Assembly (NCBI GenBank): GCA_945931735.1
Contig: CAMEPN010000076.1
Coordinates: 1 to 7,811, forward strand
DNA from: an uncultured Clostridia bacterium
GTDB taxonomy: Bacteria; Bacillota; Clostridia; Oscillospirales; Ruminococcaceae
DNA: 7,811 bases
Direction of reading: 5' to 3'
Below are positions 1 through 5,283 of this stretch, piece by piece (the first letter of the stretch is position 1; the number at the start of each line of letters is the position of its first letter). The translations under genes were made by a program, and so were the position numbers. The notes under the pieces are model-generated. The model did no database searches. It had not been told where the DNA came from and saw nothing but the letters and a program-made list of their open reading frames with translations.

Positions 1-1
1 C

Positions 2-112
2 GGCGCGATAGCCGTAAACGACAACCATGCGTCCATCGACTACTCGAAATGCACCGGCTGCGGCGCCTGCGCGGAGGCCTGCCCGAGAAAGTGCATAGTT
101 ACTCTTAAATAA
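2..112 (+). CDS. rnfB: RnfB-like electron transport complex ferredoxin subunit, C-terminal fragment
   Basis: The reading frame is open from the left edge of the window to a TAA at 110-112 and gives 36 residues, so the gene starts upstream. The fragment holds a complete 4Fe-4S ligand motif, CTGCGACAEAC followed by P (CxxCxxCxxxCP), ahead of a short tail ending in Leu-Lys. The phrase IDYSKCTGCGACAEACP followed by K/R-C-I is typical of the C-terminal ferredoxin domain of RnfB, the cytoplasmic iron-sulfur subunit of the ferredoxin:NAD oxidoreductase (Rnf) complex that couples electron transfer to ion pumping. RnfB is usually the last gene of rnfCDGEAB in Clostridia, which fits the terminator immediately downstream. 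Only the ferredoxin motif is seen directly. Another polyferredoxin or 2-oxoacid oxidoreductase delta subunit would look similar over so short a piece. Confidence 0.65.
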   Translation, partial: GAIAVNDNHASIDYSKCTGCGACAEACPRKCIVTLK

Positions 113-151
113 CTGCGCTCCACGATTAAAGCAGCTTAACAAAACAGCAAT

Positions 152-186
152 GCTCCCCCCGAGATGAAATTCACCTCGGGGGGAGC
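152..186. terminator. Bidirectional terminator hairpin between rnfB and hsp20
   Basis: A 12-bp perfect GC-rich stem, GCTCCCCCCGAG at 152-163 and CTCGGGGGGAGC at 175-186, is extended after one A/C mismatch by TGA/TCA around a tiny AAT loop. It lies between two convergent genes. On the plus strand it is followed by ACCGTTTATTTA, and on the minus strand by ATTGCTGTTTTGTT. Both tails are T-rich but interrupted, so termination is likely in both directions though not with a classic uninterrupted U-tract. Confidence 0.8.
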
Positions 187-233
187 ACCGTTTATTTATG
201 AGGAGGTAGGGTAGCAATGGTTAGACGGAAGCA

Positions 234-650
234 TTATTCAATAGCGATATACTTCGTCTGCTTCTCGGGAATAGCGTTCTTCTTCGGAACGGTCAGCTTA
301 AGCGTGCCGTTCTCGAATTTCGCGGCAATGTCGCTCTGGGTTACGCCGTCGCCGATATAGAAGCTTCTGCTGTAAGAGCCGGAATAACGCTCGCGGCAGA
401 TGTATCTGCCCTTGTCGTCCTTTTCGTCATTGGACGAGCTGCTCTCGGCGCTTATCGTAAGATAGCCGTCGTTAAGCTCTGCTTTGACGTCCTCTTTCTT
501 TATGCCGGGCAGGTCGACCGTCAGCTCATAGTTGCTGTCGTTTTCCTTGATATCGGTTTTCATCATGTTGTCCGTGCTTCTTGTTGTGAAGAACGGGGTT
601 CCGAAGAAATCGTCAAATACGCTGTTTCTGAAAGTGCTGGGCATTAACAT
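234..650 (-). CDS. Hsp20 family small heat-shock protein (alpha-crystallin domain)
   Basis: The gene encodes 138 residues, normal for a bacterial small heat-shock protein, an ATP-independent cytoplasmic holdase that keeps unfolding proteins soluble. The N-terminus MLMPSTFRNSVFDDFF is the usual short hydrophobic arm. The alpha-crystallin domain covers roughly residues 30-128, including YELTVDLPGIKKEDV near residue 41, RYICRERYSGSYSRSF in the middle, and the signature AAKFENGTLKLTVPKK around residues 109-124. The tail ends YIAIE, close to the C-terminal I-x-I anchor of oligomeric members. The start at 650 is favoured because AAAGGAG lies 9 nt upstream. A second ATG two codons later is possible. 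It is monocistronic, divergent from the Dabb gene and driven by a CIRCE-controlled promoter, so HrcA repression is expected. Confidence 0.95.
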   Translation of the reverse strand: MLMPSTFRNSVFDDFFGTPFFTTRSTDNMMKTDIKENDSNYELTVDLPGIKKEDVKAELNDGYLTISAESSSSNDEKDDKGRYICRERYSGSYSRSFYIGDGVTQSDIAAKFENGTLKLTVPKKNAIPEKQTKYIAIE

Positions 651-750
651 AAGTCATTACTCCTTTCGCAATCGTTCGGGTTGCTCTAAAATATTTATAT
701 TAAAACTCGGGCGGGAGCTTTCTCTTTTTTCTCCCTGTTCCCTTGTTGTG

Positions 751-784
751 ATTATAATATACCACAACTTTTTAGCACTGTCAA
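751..784 (-). promoter_or_regulatory. Sigma-A promoter of hsp20
   Basis: Read on the minus strand, a perfect TTGACA (784-779) is followed after 17 nt by TATATT (761-756). A TATAAT overlaps it by one base at 756-751, but with a 22-nt spacer. The predicted start near 748 leaves a leader of roughly 95-100 nt before the hsp20 ATG. The -35 box lies inside the CIRCE element, so repressor binding would directly block RNA polymerase. Confidence 0.8.
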
Positions 785-798
785 CACTAGAGTGCTAG
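772..798. promoter_or_regulatory. CIRCE operator (HrcA binding site)
   Basis: TTAGCACTG, nine bases, then GAGTGCTAG matches the CIRCE consensus TTAGCACTC-N9-GAGTGCTAA at 16 of 18 arm positions, with exact 9-nt spacing. The two deviations are the ninth base of the left arm (G for C) and the last base of the right arm (G for A). CIRCE is the operator of the heat-shock repressor HrcA, whose activity depends on GroEL. It overlaps the -35 box of the hsp20 promoter. The nearest gene on the other side starts about 160 bp away with its own promoter, so control of hsp20 is the simple reading. Confidence 0.9.
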
Positions 799-872
799 TT
801 TTCTCAAAATCATCACCGTTTTCACAATATTTTCAGACATATGCCATAAAAGCGGTTTTTCGGGAAATAATG

Positions 873-901
873 TTGCATTTACGGCGGGAAAATGCTATAA
901 T
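873..901 (+). promoter_or_regulatory. Sigma-A promoter of the Dabb / DNA glycosylase unit
   Basis: TTGCAT (873-878), a 17-nt spacer and a perfect TATAAT (896-901) place the start near 908, giving a leader of about 50 nt. A good ribosome binding site (AAAAGGAG, ending at 950) follows, 10 nt before the ATG at 961. Confidence 0.75.
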
Positions 902-921
902 AAAAGCGGAAAAATCCCGCC
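883..921. repeat. Inverted repeat spanning the -10 box, possible operator
   Basis: GGCGGGA (883-889) and its exact reverse complement TCCCGCC (915-921) are separated by 25 nt, and the -10 box and predicted start lie between them. The arms are short and the separation is wide for one protein dimer, so this may be a pair of half-sites or chance in GC-rich DNA. Confidence 0.35.
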
Positions 922-960
922 CTAAGCGGTATATATTTACTTAAAAGGAGATAAATTATA

Positions 961-1248
961 ATGATAAAGCATATCGTAATGTGGAAATTCAAGGAGGACA
1001 AGCGGGAGGAAATGCTCGTTTTCAAGGACAGGCTGCTCGCGCTCAAGGGGCAGATACCCGAGATACGCGCAATGGAGGTCGGAATAAACATCAACCCGAG
1101 CGACAGGAGCTTCGACGCCGTTCTCGTGTCCGAATTCGACAGCCTCGAGGCGCTGAGATCATACAGCGTGAACCCGCTTCACGTCGCGGTGTCGGATTTC
1201 TGCAAGACTATCCGCACACAGTCGGTAAGCTGCGACTATGAGTTCTGA
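961..1248 (+). CDS. Dabb family protein (stress-responsive A/B barrel domain)
   Basis: This 95-residue protein fits the Dabb family from end to end. It opens with MIKHIVMWKFKED, the first beta strand of the ferredoxin-like alpha/beta barrel with its conserved His-x-V-x-W/F-x-F-K pattern. It continues with an amphipathic helix (residues 14-34), IRAMEVGININPSDRSFDAVLVSEFDSLEALRSY broken over strands 2-3 and helix 2, and a final HVAVSDF segment near residues 75-81. Such proteins are small cytoplasmic dimers. The family includes plant stress proteins and some polyketide cyclases, but most bacterial members have no known substrate. The start is supported by AAAAGGAG 10 nt upstream. The 3' end overlaps the DNA glycosylase gene by 11 nt, so the two are probably translationally coupled. 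Confidence 0.9.
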   Translation: MIKHIVMWKFKEDKREEMLVFKDRLLALKGQIPEIRAMEVGININPSDRSFDAVLVSEFDSLEALRSYSVNPLHVAVSDFCKTIRTQSVSCDYEF

Positions 1249-1729
1249 TAAGGTGTACCATGAGTTCCCGCCTGTTTTCGACGGGAACTCCCGCGTTCTT
1301 ATCCTCGGGACTATCCCCTCGCCCAAGTCCCGCGAGCGCGGCTTCTATTATATGCACCCGCAGAACCGCTTCTGGAAAATGCTCTGCGCCGTACTCGGCG
1401 AGGATATTCCCGCCGATACGGACGGGCGGAGGGAAATGTGCCTGCGGCGCGGCGTTGCGCTGTGGGACGTGCTTTCCTCCTGCGAGATAGACGGCGCTTC
1501 GGACAGCTCCATAAAAAACGCCGTGCCGAATGACCTCGAAAGGATATTCGCTGCGGCGGATATCCGCGCGGTGTTCACCACGGGGAAAAAGGCGCAGGCG
1601 CTTTACGAGCGGTTCTTCCCGAATGCAATGCACGCAGTCTGCCTCCCCTCGACCAGCCCCGCAAACAGAACGATAAGCGAAACGGAAATGCTGGAGAAAT
1701 ATCGCATTATAGCGCGGTTTCTTGTTTGA
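1238..1729 (+). CDS. DNA glycosylase of the hypoxanthine/uracil superfamily (HDG-like, UDG family 6)
   Basis: The 163-residue product resembles the DNA-deoxyinosine glycosylases, which remove deaminated adenine (hypoxanthine) from DNA to start base-excision repair. The N-terminal motif VLILGTIPSPKSRERGFYY (residues 20-38) leads into MHPQNRFW (39-46), where Asn43 sits at the position of the Asn that is functionally important in this family. The second active-site loop is LPSTSPANR at residues 136-144. An alpha/beta core lies between them, with AVFTTGKKA near 111-119 as the buried strand. The length is normal for the family. The ATG at 1238 lies inside the end of the Dabb gene with no strong SD, suggesting translational coupling. 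A GTG at 1253 is a weaker alternative. Whether its main substrate is hypoxanthine or uracil cannot be told from sequence. Confidence 0.85.
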   Translation: MSSDKVYHEFPPVFDGNSRVLILGTIPSPKSRERGFYYMHPQNRFWKMLCAVLGEDIPADTDGRREMCLRRGVALWDVLSSCEIDGASDSSIKNAVPNDLERIFAAADIRAVFTTGKKAQALYERFFPNAMHAVCLPSTSPANRTISETEMLEKYRIIARFLV

Positions 1730-1780
1730 TATTGTCTTAATGCACAAAAAAAACATATAAAGTTTGGTTAATATTATTAC

Positions 1781-1809
1781 TTTACAAAACCGGCATTTTA
1801 ACTTAAAAT
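1781..1809 (+). promoter_or_regulatory. Sigma-A promoter of the lacI-type / response regulator operon
   Basis: TTTACA (1781-1786), a 17-nt spacer and TAAAAT (1804-1809) lie in an AT-rich gap of 135 nt. The predicted start near 1816 leaves a leader of about 50 nt. No clear LacI-type palindrome with a central CG was seen around it, so autoregulation is not supported by sequence. No convincing terminator hairpin follows the glycosylase gene, so some read-through into this operon is possible. Confidence 0.65.
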
Positions 1810-1864
1810 ATATTTAAGGCAATGATCCTATCTTTTTAACGTAAGGGAAAGGAACAGACAGAAA

Positions 1865-2884
1865 ATGATCAAAAAAACCGTTACCATGAGCGATATCGCA
1901 AAGGTGATGAACGTCAGCACCGTTACCGTTTCCAAAGCTCTCGGCGACCGCGAGGGCGTGAGCGCGGAGCTTCGCGAGCGGATAAAGCAGAAAGCCACCG
2001 AAATGGGCTACCGTATCCACACGGGCGGGCACGGCGCAAAGGACGGGCTTACCTATAATATAGGAATAATCGTCGCGCGGCATTTTATCAGCGACGCTTC
2101 CGCGTTTTACTGGATAATCTACCGCTATATCGTTGAGCTGCTCCAGAAGCAGAATTATTACGGTATGCTCGAGGTAGTCGACGACGCCGACGGGGGCAGC
2201 CGCGAGATACCCAACTCCGTCCTCGACAAGAAGGTAGACGGGCTTATCGTGCTCGGGCAGTTCTCCGACGAATATATCGACAAGCTGATGTCCTATTATA
2301 TCCCGACGGTGTTCCTTGATTTCTACGGGAGCCGCGAGGACGCGGAAACTGTCCTTTCCGACAGCTTCTACGGCGCGTATATGCTCACCTCCTACCTCAT
2401 CTCGAACGGACACCGCCGCATTGGCTTCCTCGGCAGCATAAGCAGCACCTCCAGCATTCAGGACAGATACCTCGGCTACTACAAGGCGCTGCTGGAAAAC
2501 AGGATCCCGCTCAGGCAGGACTGGATAATAAGCGACCGCTCAAACGAAAGCGATATCTTCCCGACATTTAACCTCCCGCAGGATATGCCGACGGCGTTCG
2601 TCTGCAACTGCGACGAAGCAGCATATAAGCTCGTGAACCAGCTCAAGGCTTCGGGCTACAATATCCCCGACGACATCTCGGTGGTCGGCTACGACAACCA
2701 TATCTACTCCACGATATGCACGCCCCGCCTTACTACCATCGACGTAAACAGCCGCGTTATGTCCGCGGAGGCGGTCGACATAATACTCCATAAAATACGC
2801 GACGGCAGCTACAAGCGCGGCAGAACGCTCGTCACGGGCAAGCTTGTCCGCCGAGAGAGCGTTAAGAACCTCAACAACACATGA
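1865..2884 (+). CDS. LacI family transcriptional regulator
   Basis: The protein has 339 residues, standard for LacI/GalR regulators. The N-terminal helix-turn-helix is clear: TMSDIAKVMNVSTVTVSKAL (residues 7-26), then GVSAELRERI and MGYRI. From about residue 64 a periplasmic-binding-protein-like effector domain begins (NIGIIVARHF). It includes DGLIVLGQFSDEYID, the IPTVFLDFYG strand, GHRRIGFLGSIS before the YLGYYKALLE helix, and the C-terminal ISVVGYDNH / PRLTTIDVN signature. The hinge is odd: residues 50-62 read RIHTGGHGAKDGL instead of the usual P-N-x-x-A-R-x-L helix that intercalates into the minor groove. The effector is unknown, because no sugar transporter or glycosidase is adjacent. The start is supported by AAAGGA 11 nt upstream. 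The stop overlaps the next gene as ATGA. Confidence 0.95.
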   Translation: MIKKTVTMSDIAKVMNVSTVTVSKALGDREGVSAELRERIKQKATEMGYRIHTGGHGAKDGLTYNIGIIVARHFISDASAFYWIIYRYIVELLQKQNYYGMLEVVDDADGGSREIPNSVLDKKVDGLIVLGQFSDEYIDKLMSYYIPTVFLDFYGSREDAETVLSDSFYGAYMLTSYLISNGHRRIGFLGSISSTSSIQDRYLGYYKALLENRIPLRQDWIISDRSNESDIFPTFNLPQDMPTAFVCNCDEAAYKLVNQLKASGYNIPDDISVVGYDNHIYSTICTPRLTTIDVNSRVMSAEAVDIILHKIRDGSYKRGRTLVTGKLVRRESVKNLNNT

Positions 2885-3561
2885 GCGGGTCATACAGGGT
2901 ATTTCTCGTCGAGGACGACGACGGTATCGCGGGCGCAATTTCGCGCAAGTTCTCCGAATGGGGGCTTGAGGTGCGCCGCGCGGAGGACCTGCGGAACGTC
3001 ATTGCGGAATTTGCGGAGTTTTCGCCGCATATCGTGCTGATGGACGTAATGCTCCCGTTTTACAGCGGGTTCTACTGGTGCACGGAAATTCGCCGCGTCA
3101 GCAAGGTGCCTATCGTTTTTATATCCTCCGCCTCGGACAATATGAACATCGTCATGGCAATGAACATGGGCGGCGACGACTTTGTGTGCAAGCCGTTCGA
3201 TATGGACGTGCTGGTCGCAAAGGTGCAGGCGGTGCTCCGCCGCAGCTATGACCTATGCGGAAACATCGGCATGATCGAGCACCGCGGCGCAATGCTAAAC
3301 ACCGCGGACGCGTCGCTTTCCTACAACGGCGCGCGCATTGACCTCACAAAAAACGAATACCGCATTTTACAGACCCTCATGGAGAACAAGGGCAGGGTCG
3401 TGAGCCGCGAGCTGCTTATGAACAAGCTATGGGAAACGGACAGCTACGTCGACGAGAACACCCTCACGGTGAACGTCGCGCGGCTGCGCAAAAAGCTCGA
3501 CGCGGCGGGGCTTACCTCGTTCATCTCGACAAAGGTCGGAATGGGGTATATTATTGAATAA
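2881..3561 (+). CDS. OmpR/PhoB family response regulator, BceR/GraR-like, without adjacent kinase
   Basis: The 226-residue protein has an N-terminal receiver and a C-terminal winged helix. In the receiver, acidic residues 11-14 (EDDD), phosphoacceptor Asp55 in VLMDVMLPF, Ser82/Ser83 and Lys104 in KPFD are all in place, so it should be phosphorylatable. The DNA-binding domain (about 130-226) has LTKNEYRILQTLMENKGRVV, the recognition-helix region VDENTLTVNVARLRKKL, and the wing segment TKVGMGYIIE. The receiver phrase MLPFYSGFYWCTEIRRVSK resembles the BceR/GraR/VncR group, which responds to antimicrobial peptides. Members of that group normally sit beside a short membrane histidine kinase and a BceAB transporter, and neither is present here. 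The gene overlaps the LacI-type gene by 4 nt and is followed by a terminator, so its kinase must be encoded elsewhere, or it works without one. Confidence 0.93.
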   Translation: MSGSYRVFLVEDDDGIAGAISRKFSEWGLEVRRAEDLRNVIAEFAEFSPHIVLMDVMLPFYSGFYWCTEIRRVSKVPIVFISSASDNMNIVMAMNMGGDDFVCKPFDMDVLVAKVQAVLRRSYDLCGNIGMIEHRGAMLNTADASLSYNGARIDLTKNEYRILQTLMENKGRVVSRELLMNKLWETDSYVDENTLTVNVARLRKKLDAAGLTSFISTKVGMGYIIE

Positions 3562-3565
3562 GCAA

Positions 3566-3594
3566 CGGGGAGGAAACAGAAGCGTTCCTCCCCG
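3566..3594. terminator. Bidirectional terminator hairpin between response regulator and desulfurase genes
   Basis: A perfect 10-bp stem, CGGGGAGGAA (3566-3575) and TTCCTCCCCG (3585-3594), has a 9-nt loop. It begins 5 nt after the response regulator stop and ends 5 nt from the end of the convergent desulfurase gene. The flanks are AT-rich in both directions but lack a long U-tract. Confidence 0.8.
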
Positions 3595-3599
3595 AAATA

Positions 3600-4739
3600 T
3601 TATCTTGTGATTATCCCAAGCTCTCTTATCAGCAGGTCGACCTCCTGCGCGGTGGTGAATACCGACGGAGAAAAGCGTATCGTCCCGCCGTCGAGCGTGC
3701 CTATCTTTCTGTGGGCAAGCGGCGCGCAGTGCAGCCCGCCGCGCATATAAAACCCGTGCCTGCTCAGCTGCGCCGCCCCATCCGAGGAATTTAGCCCCTC
3801 AATATTGAACGACACGACAGGCGCGTATTTGTCCGCGTTCTCGCGCGTTATCTCATTGTACAGTCGGATCTTCCCGTTCTTCCGCGCGCCCGCGCAGAAC
3901 CTCTCGCAAAGGTCAAGCTCGTGCGACAGTATAACCGCCGTCCCTCTCCTGCGGACAAATTCAGCGCCCGCGCCGAGGGCGATCACCCCTGCGGTGTTTA
4001 TCGTCCCGCTTTCAAACCTATCGGGCATGAAGTCGGGCTGGACAAGGCTTTCCGAGGCGCTTCCCGTCCCGCCCTCGATTATCGTATTGAGCGGATACTT
4101 CCCGTCCGTTATCATCAGCCCCGTTCCCATCGGGCCGTAAAGCCCCTTGTGCCCCGCCGCGCAGAGAATGTTTATCCCGTCGGACATTTGCAGGTCGAGC
4201 GTACCCGCACCCTGCGCCGCGTCAACTATAAAGCATATCTTTTTCCGCCTGCACAGCGCCGCAAGCTCCCTTATCGGCGTGCGCAGTCCGATAACGTTGC
4301 TCGCGGCGGTGCATACCAGCGCGCAGGTGTCGCTCCGTATCGCGCGCTCCGCGTTCCAAACCGTCTGCTCCTCGTCCTCAAGGGCTTCAAAAAGCGTCAC
4401 CGTCCCGCCGTAGTGCTCCGCGGCGGCGTAAATCGGGCGTATCGCGGCGTTGTGCTCCATGTCGCTCGCGACGAAATGACAGCCGTTTCGCGCTATCCCC
4501 TTTATGGCGAAATTCAGCGCGTGGGTGCAGTTCAGCGTGAATACCGTGTTCTCAGGCTCCGCCCCGAAAAGCTCGGCGCACTGCTCCCTGCTTTTGTATA
4601 CCGCCTGCGCGGTTTCGGAAGAAAAACGATGGCCCGAGCGCCCCGGGTTTGCGCCGTATGCGCTCATTGCCTGCTGCCATAGACGATATACCGAGCGCGG
4701 CTTCGGGTAGGTCGTCGCCGCGTTATCGAGGTATATCAC
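3600..4739 (-). CDS. Class V aminotransferase, cysteine desulfurase-like (NifS/Csd family)
   Basis: This 379-residue PLP enzyme starts MIYLDNAATTYPKP, the standard opening of NifS/SufS-like cysteine desulfurases, which remove sulfur from cysteine (or selenium from selenocysteine) as a persulfide. Visible active-site parts are DMEHNAAIRP with His96 stacking on PLP, IVDAAQGAG with Asp173, AAGHKGLYGPMGTG with the Schiff-base Lys198, and RGGLHCAPLAHRKIGT with the candidate persulfide Cys338. RFSPSVFTT is the late anchor. It matches the cysteine-desulfurase-like subfamily (TIGR01977 type) often found next to DUF3343 genes rather than the ISC or SUF housekeeping enzymes, since no iscU, sufU or sufB is adjacent. 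The start codon is GTG at 4739, inside the end of the DUF3343 gene (17-nt overlap), with no clear SD, implying translational coupling. The in vivo substrate, sulfur or selenium, is not decided by sequence. Confidence 0.9.
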   Translation of the reverse strand: MIYLDNAATTYPKPRSVYRLWQQAMSAYGANPGRSGHRFSSETAQAVYKSREQCAELFGAEPENTVFTLNCTHALNFAIKGIARNGCHFVASDMEHNAAIRPIYAAAEHYGGTVTLFEALEDEEQTVWNAERAIRSDTCALVCTAASNVIGLRTPIRELAALCRRKKICFIVDAAQGAGTLDLQMSDGINILCAAGHKGLYGPMGTGLMITDGKYPLNTIIEGGTGSASESLVQPDFMPDRFESGTINTAGVIALGAGAEFVRRRGTAVILSHELDLCERFCAGARKNGKIRLYNEITRENADKYAPVVSFNIEGLNSSDGAAQLSRHGFYMRGGLHCAPLAHRKIGTLDGGTIRFSPSVFTTAQEVDLLIRELGIITR

Positions 4740-4941
4740 AGGCTATGCCCATCTGCCCCAGCAGAGCGCAAACCTCCGCTGCTGCCTCTCTGCCGCTCAC
4801 CCATATCCTCAGGTTGAACCCGCAGCCCTTGCCGCCGCCCGATGTCCGCTCGATAATGCAGCGAAATCCGTTCCGCGCAAGATGTCCGCGCGCTTTCTCC
4901 GCGAGGGTGAACGATTTTATATATACATTCATGTTGTTCAT
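4723..4941 (-). CDS. DUF3343 family protein, putative Se/S carrier
   Basis: The proposed protein is 72 residues starting at MNNMNVYIKSFTLAEKA. It fits the small DUF3343 family in length and pattern: beta strand, S/F-T-x-A-x-K-A-x-x-x-L helix, G-F-R-C strand, then the glycine-rich loop GGGKGCGFNLRI with conserved Cys40, and a final helix and strand. The family is described as a putative selenium/sulfur carrier. The persulfide-bearing role of Cys40 is my inference from the neighbouring desulfurase, whose GTG start lies inside this gene. The frame stays open to 5034, but the extra 31 residues fall in the palindromic repeat and look non-native. AAGGGAG (4960-4954) lies 12 nt before the ATG at 4941, supporting the shorter start. 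The ATG at 4932 is also possible. Confidence 0.8.
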   Translation of the reverse strand: MNNMNVYIKSFTLAEKARGHLARNGFRCIIERTSGGGKGCGFNLRIWVSGREAAAEVCALLGQMGIACDIPR

Positions 4942-4967
4942 AATAAATGTCAGCTCCCTTATAAAGT

Positions 4968-5132
4968 GGGTCATCTCTAAAAAACTCCTTCTCGGCGGGT
5001 TTGCTATGACAACGGTCATCTGCGTCGTTATCAAACCTTGAAATACATCCGGTATTACTGCGGTTTGATGCCTTGCATCTGACCATTGTCATGTACGCAA
5101 ACCCACTCGAGTCCCGTTTTTCAGAGATGCCC
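4968..5132. repeat. Large imperfect palindrome (MITE-like or REP-like element)
   Basis: Two arms of about 70 nt, 4968-5037 and 5061-5132, are imperfect reverse complements. Shared blocks, in order from the outside, are GGG, CATCTCT, AAAAAC, CTCG, GGGTTTGC, ATGACAA, GGTCA and ATCAAACC. I count about 50 matches in roughly 75 aligned columns, with a few 1-2 nt gaps. The centre also pairs (AATAC 5042-5046 with GTATT 5052-5056), so the whole segment could fold into one long hairpin around position 5049. No transposase is encoded and no target-site duplication was evident. It lies in the presumed 5' leader of the DUF3343/desulfurase operon. Short reading frames that run through it are a by-product. 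A non-autonomous transposable element or a dispersed intergenic repeat is my inference. Confidence 0.75.
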
Positions 5133-5171
5133 TGTACGGTTCCCGCGCCGCCCGGGCGCGCCCGTTACATT

Positions 5172-5200
5172 ATTATATGCGGTTCGCCGATTTTGTGAGA
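5172..5200 (-). promoter_or_regulatory. Possible promoter of the DUF3343 / desulfurase operon
   Basis: On the minus strand a perfect TATAAT lies at 5177-5172, but the hexamer 17 nt upstream (TCTCAC, 5200-5195) is a poor -35, and a good TTTACA further upstream is too distant. Just downstream is a GC-rich palindrome CGCCCGGGCG (5149-5158), then the large palindrome. If real, the transcript would carry a structured leader of about 225 nt before the DUF3343 ATG. Confidence 0.35.
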
Positions 5201-5232
5201 AAATGTAAATATGTGGTGCCAACAAAAAAGTC

Positions 5233-5261
5233 TTGCAATATTTAATAAAGTATGTTATAAT
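5233..5261 (+). promoter_or_regulatory. Sigma-A promoter of the PHP - malic enzyme - metF unit
   Basis: TTGCAA (5233-5238), a 17-nt AT-rich spacer and a perfect TATAAT (5256-5261) form the clearest promoter of the intergenic region. The predicted start near 5268 leaves an unusually long leader of about 185 nt before the PHP gene ATG. Confidence 0.8.
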
Positions 5262-5283
5262 AATGTCAGATGTTTTTAACCGA

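Noticed and set aside
713..735. GGGAG/CTCCC hairpin in the hsp20 leader as an RNA thermometer
   Set aside because: The stem has only 5 bp with a 13-nt loop and does not pair with the ribosome binding site, so it does not look like a ROSE or fourU thermometer.
1208..1756. 182-residue open frame on the minus strand opposite the glycosylase gene
   Set aside because: It is antisense to a gene with recognisable motifs, has an Arg/Ala/His-rich low-information composition typical of GC-rich shadow frames, and has no family resemblance.
1730..1864. LacI-type operator near the promoter at 1781-1809
   Set aside because: The CCGG at 1790-1793 lacks symmetric flanks, and the AT-rich palindrome TAATATTA upstream is not a LacI-type site with a central CG.
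3921..4682. 253-residue plus-strand frame opposite the desulfurase gene
   Set aside because: Its composition is extremely Arg/Pro/Val-rich and it is antisense to a PLP enzyme with intact active-site motifs.
4942..5034. N-terminal extension of the DUF3343 protein to an ATG at 5034
   Set aside because: The 31 added residues are mostly encoded by the palindrome arm and lie before the usual family start. The ATG at 4941 has its own upstream AAGGGAG.
4736..5092. 118-residue minus-strand frame beginning inside the palindrome and crossing the DUF3343 gene
   Set aside because: It is out of frame with DUF3343, its N-terminal third is encoded by the palindromic repeat, and it resembles no protein family. 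It is best seen as a product of the repeat.
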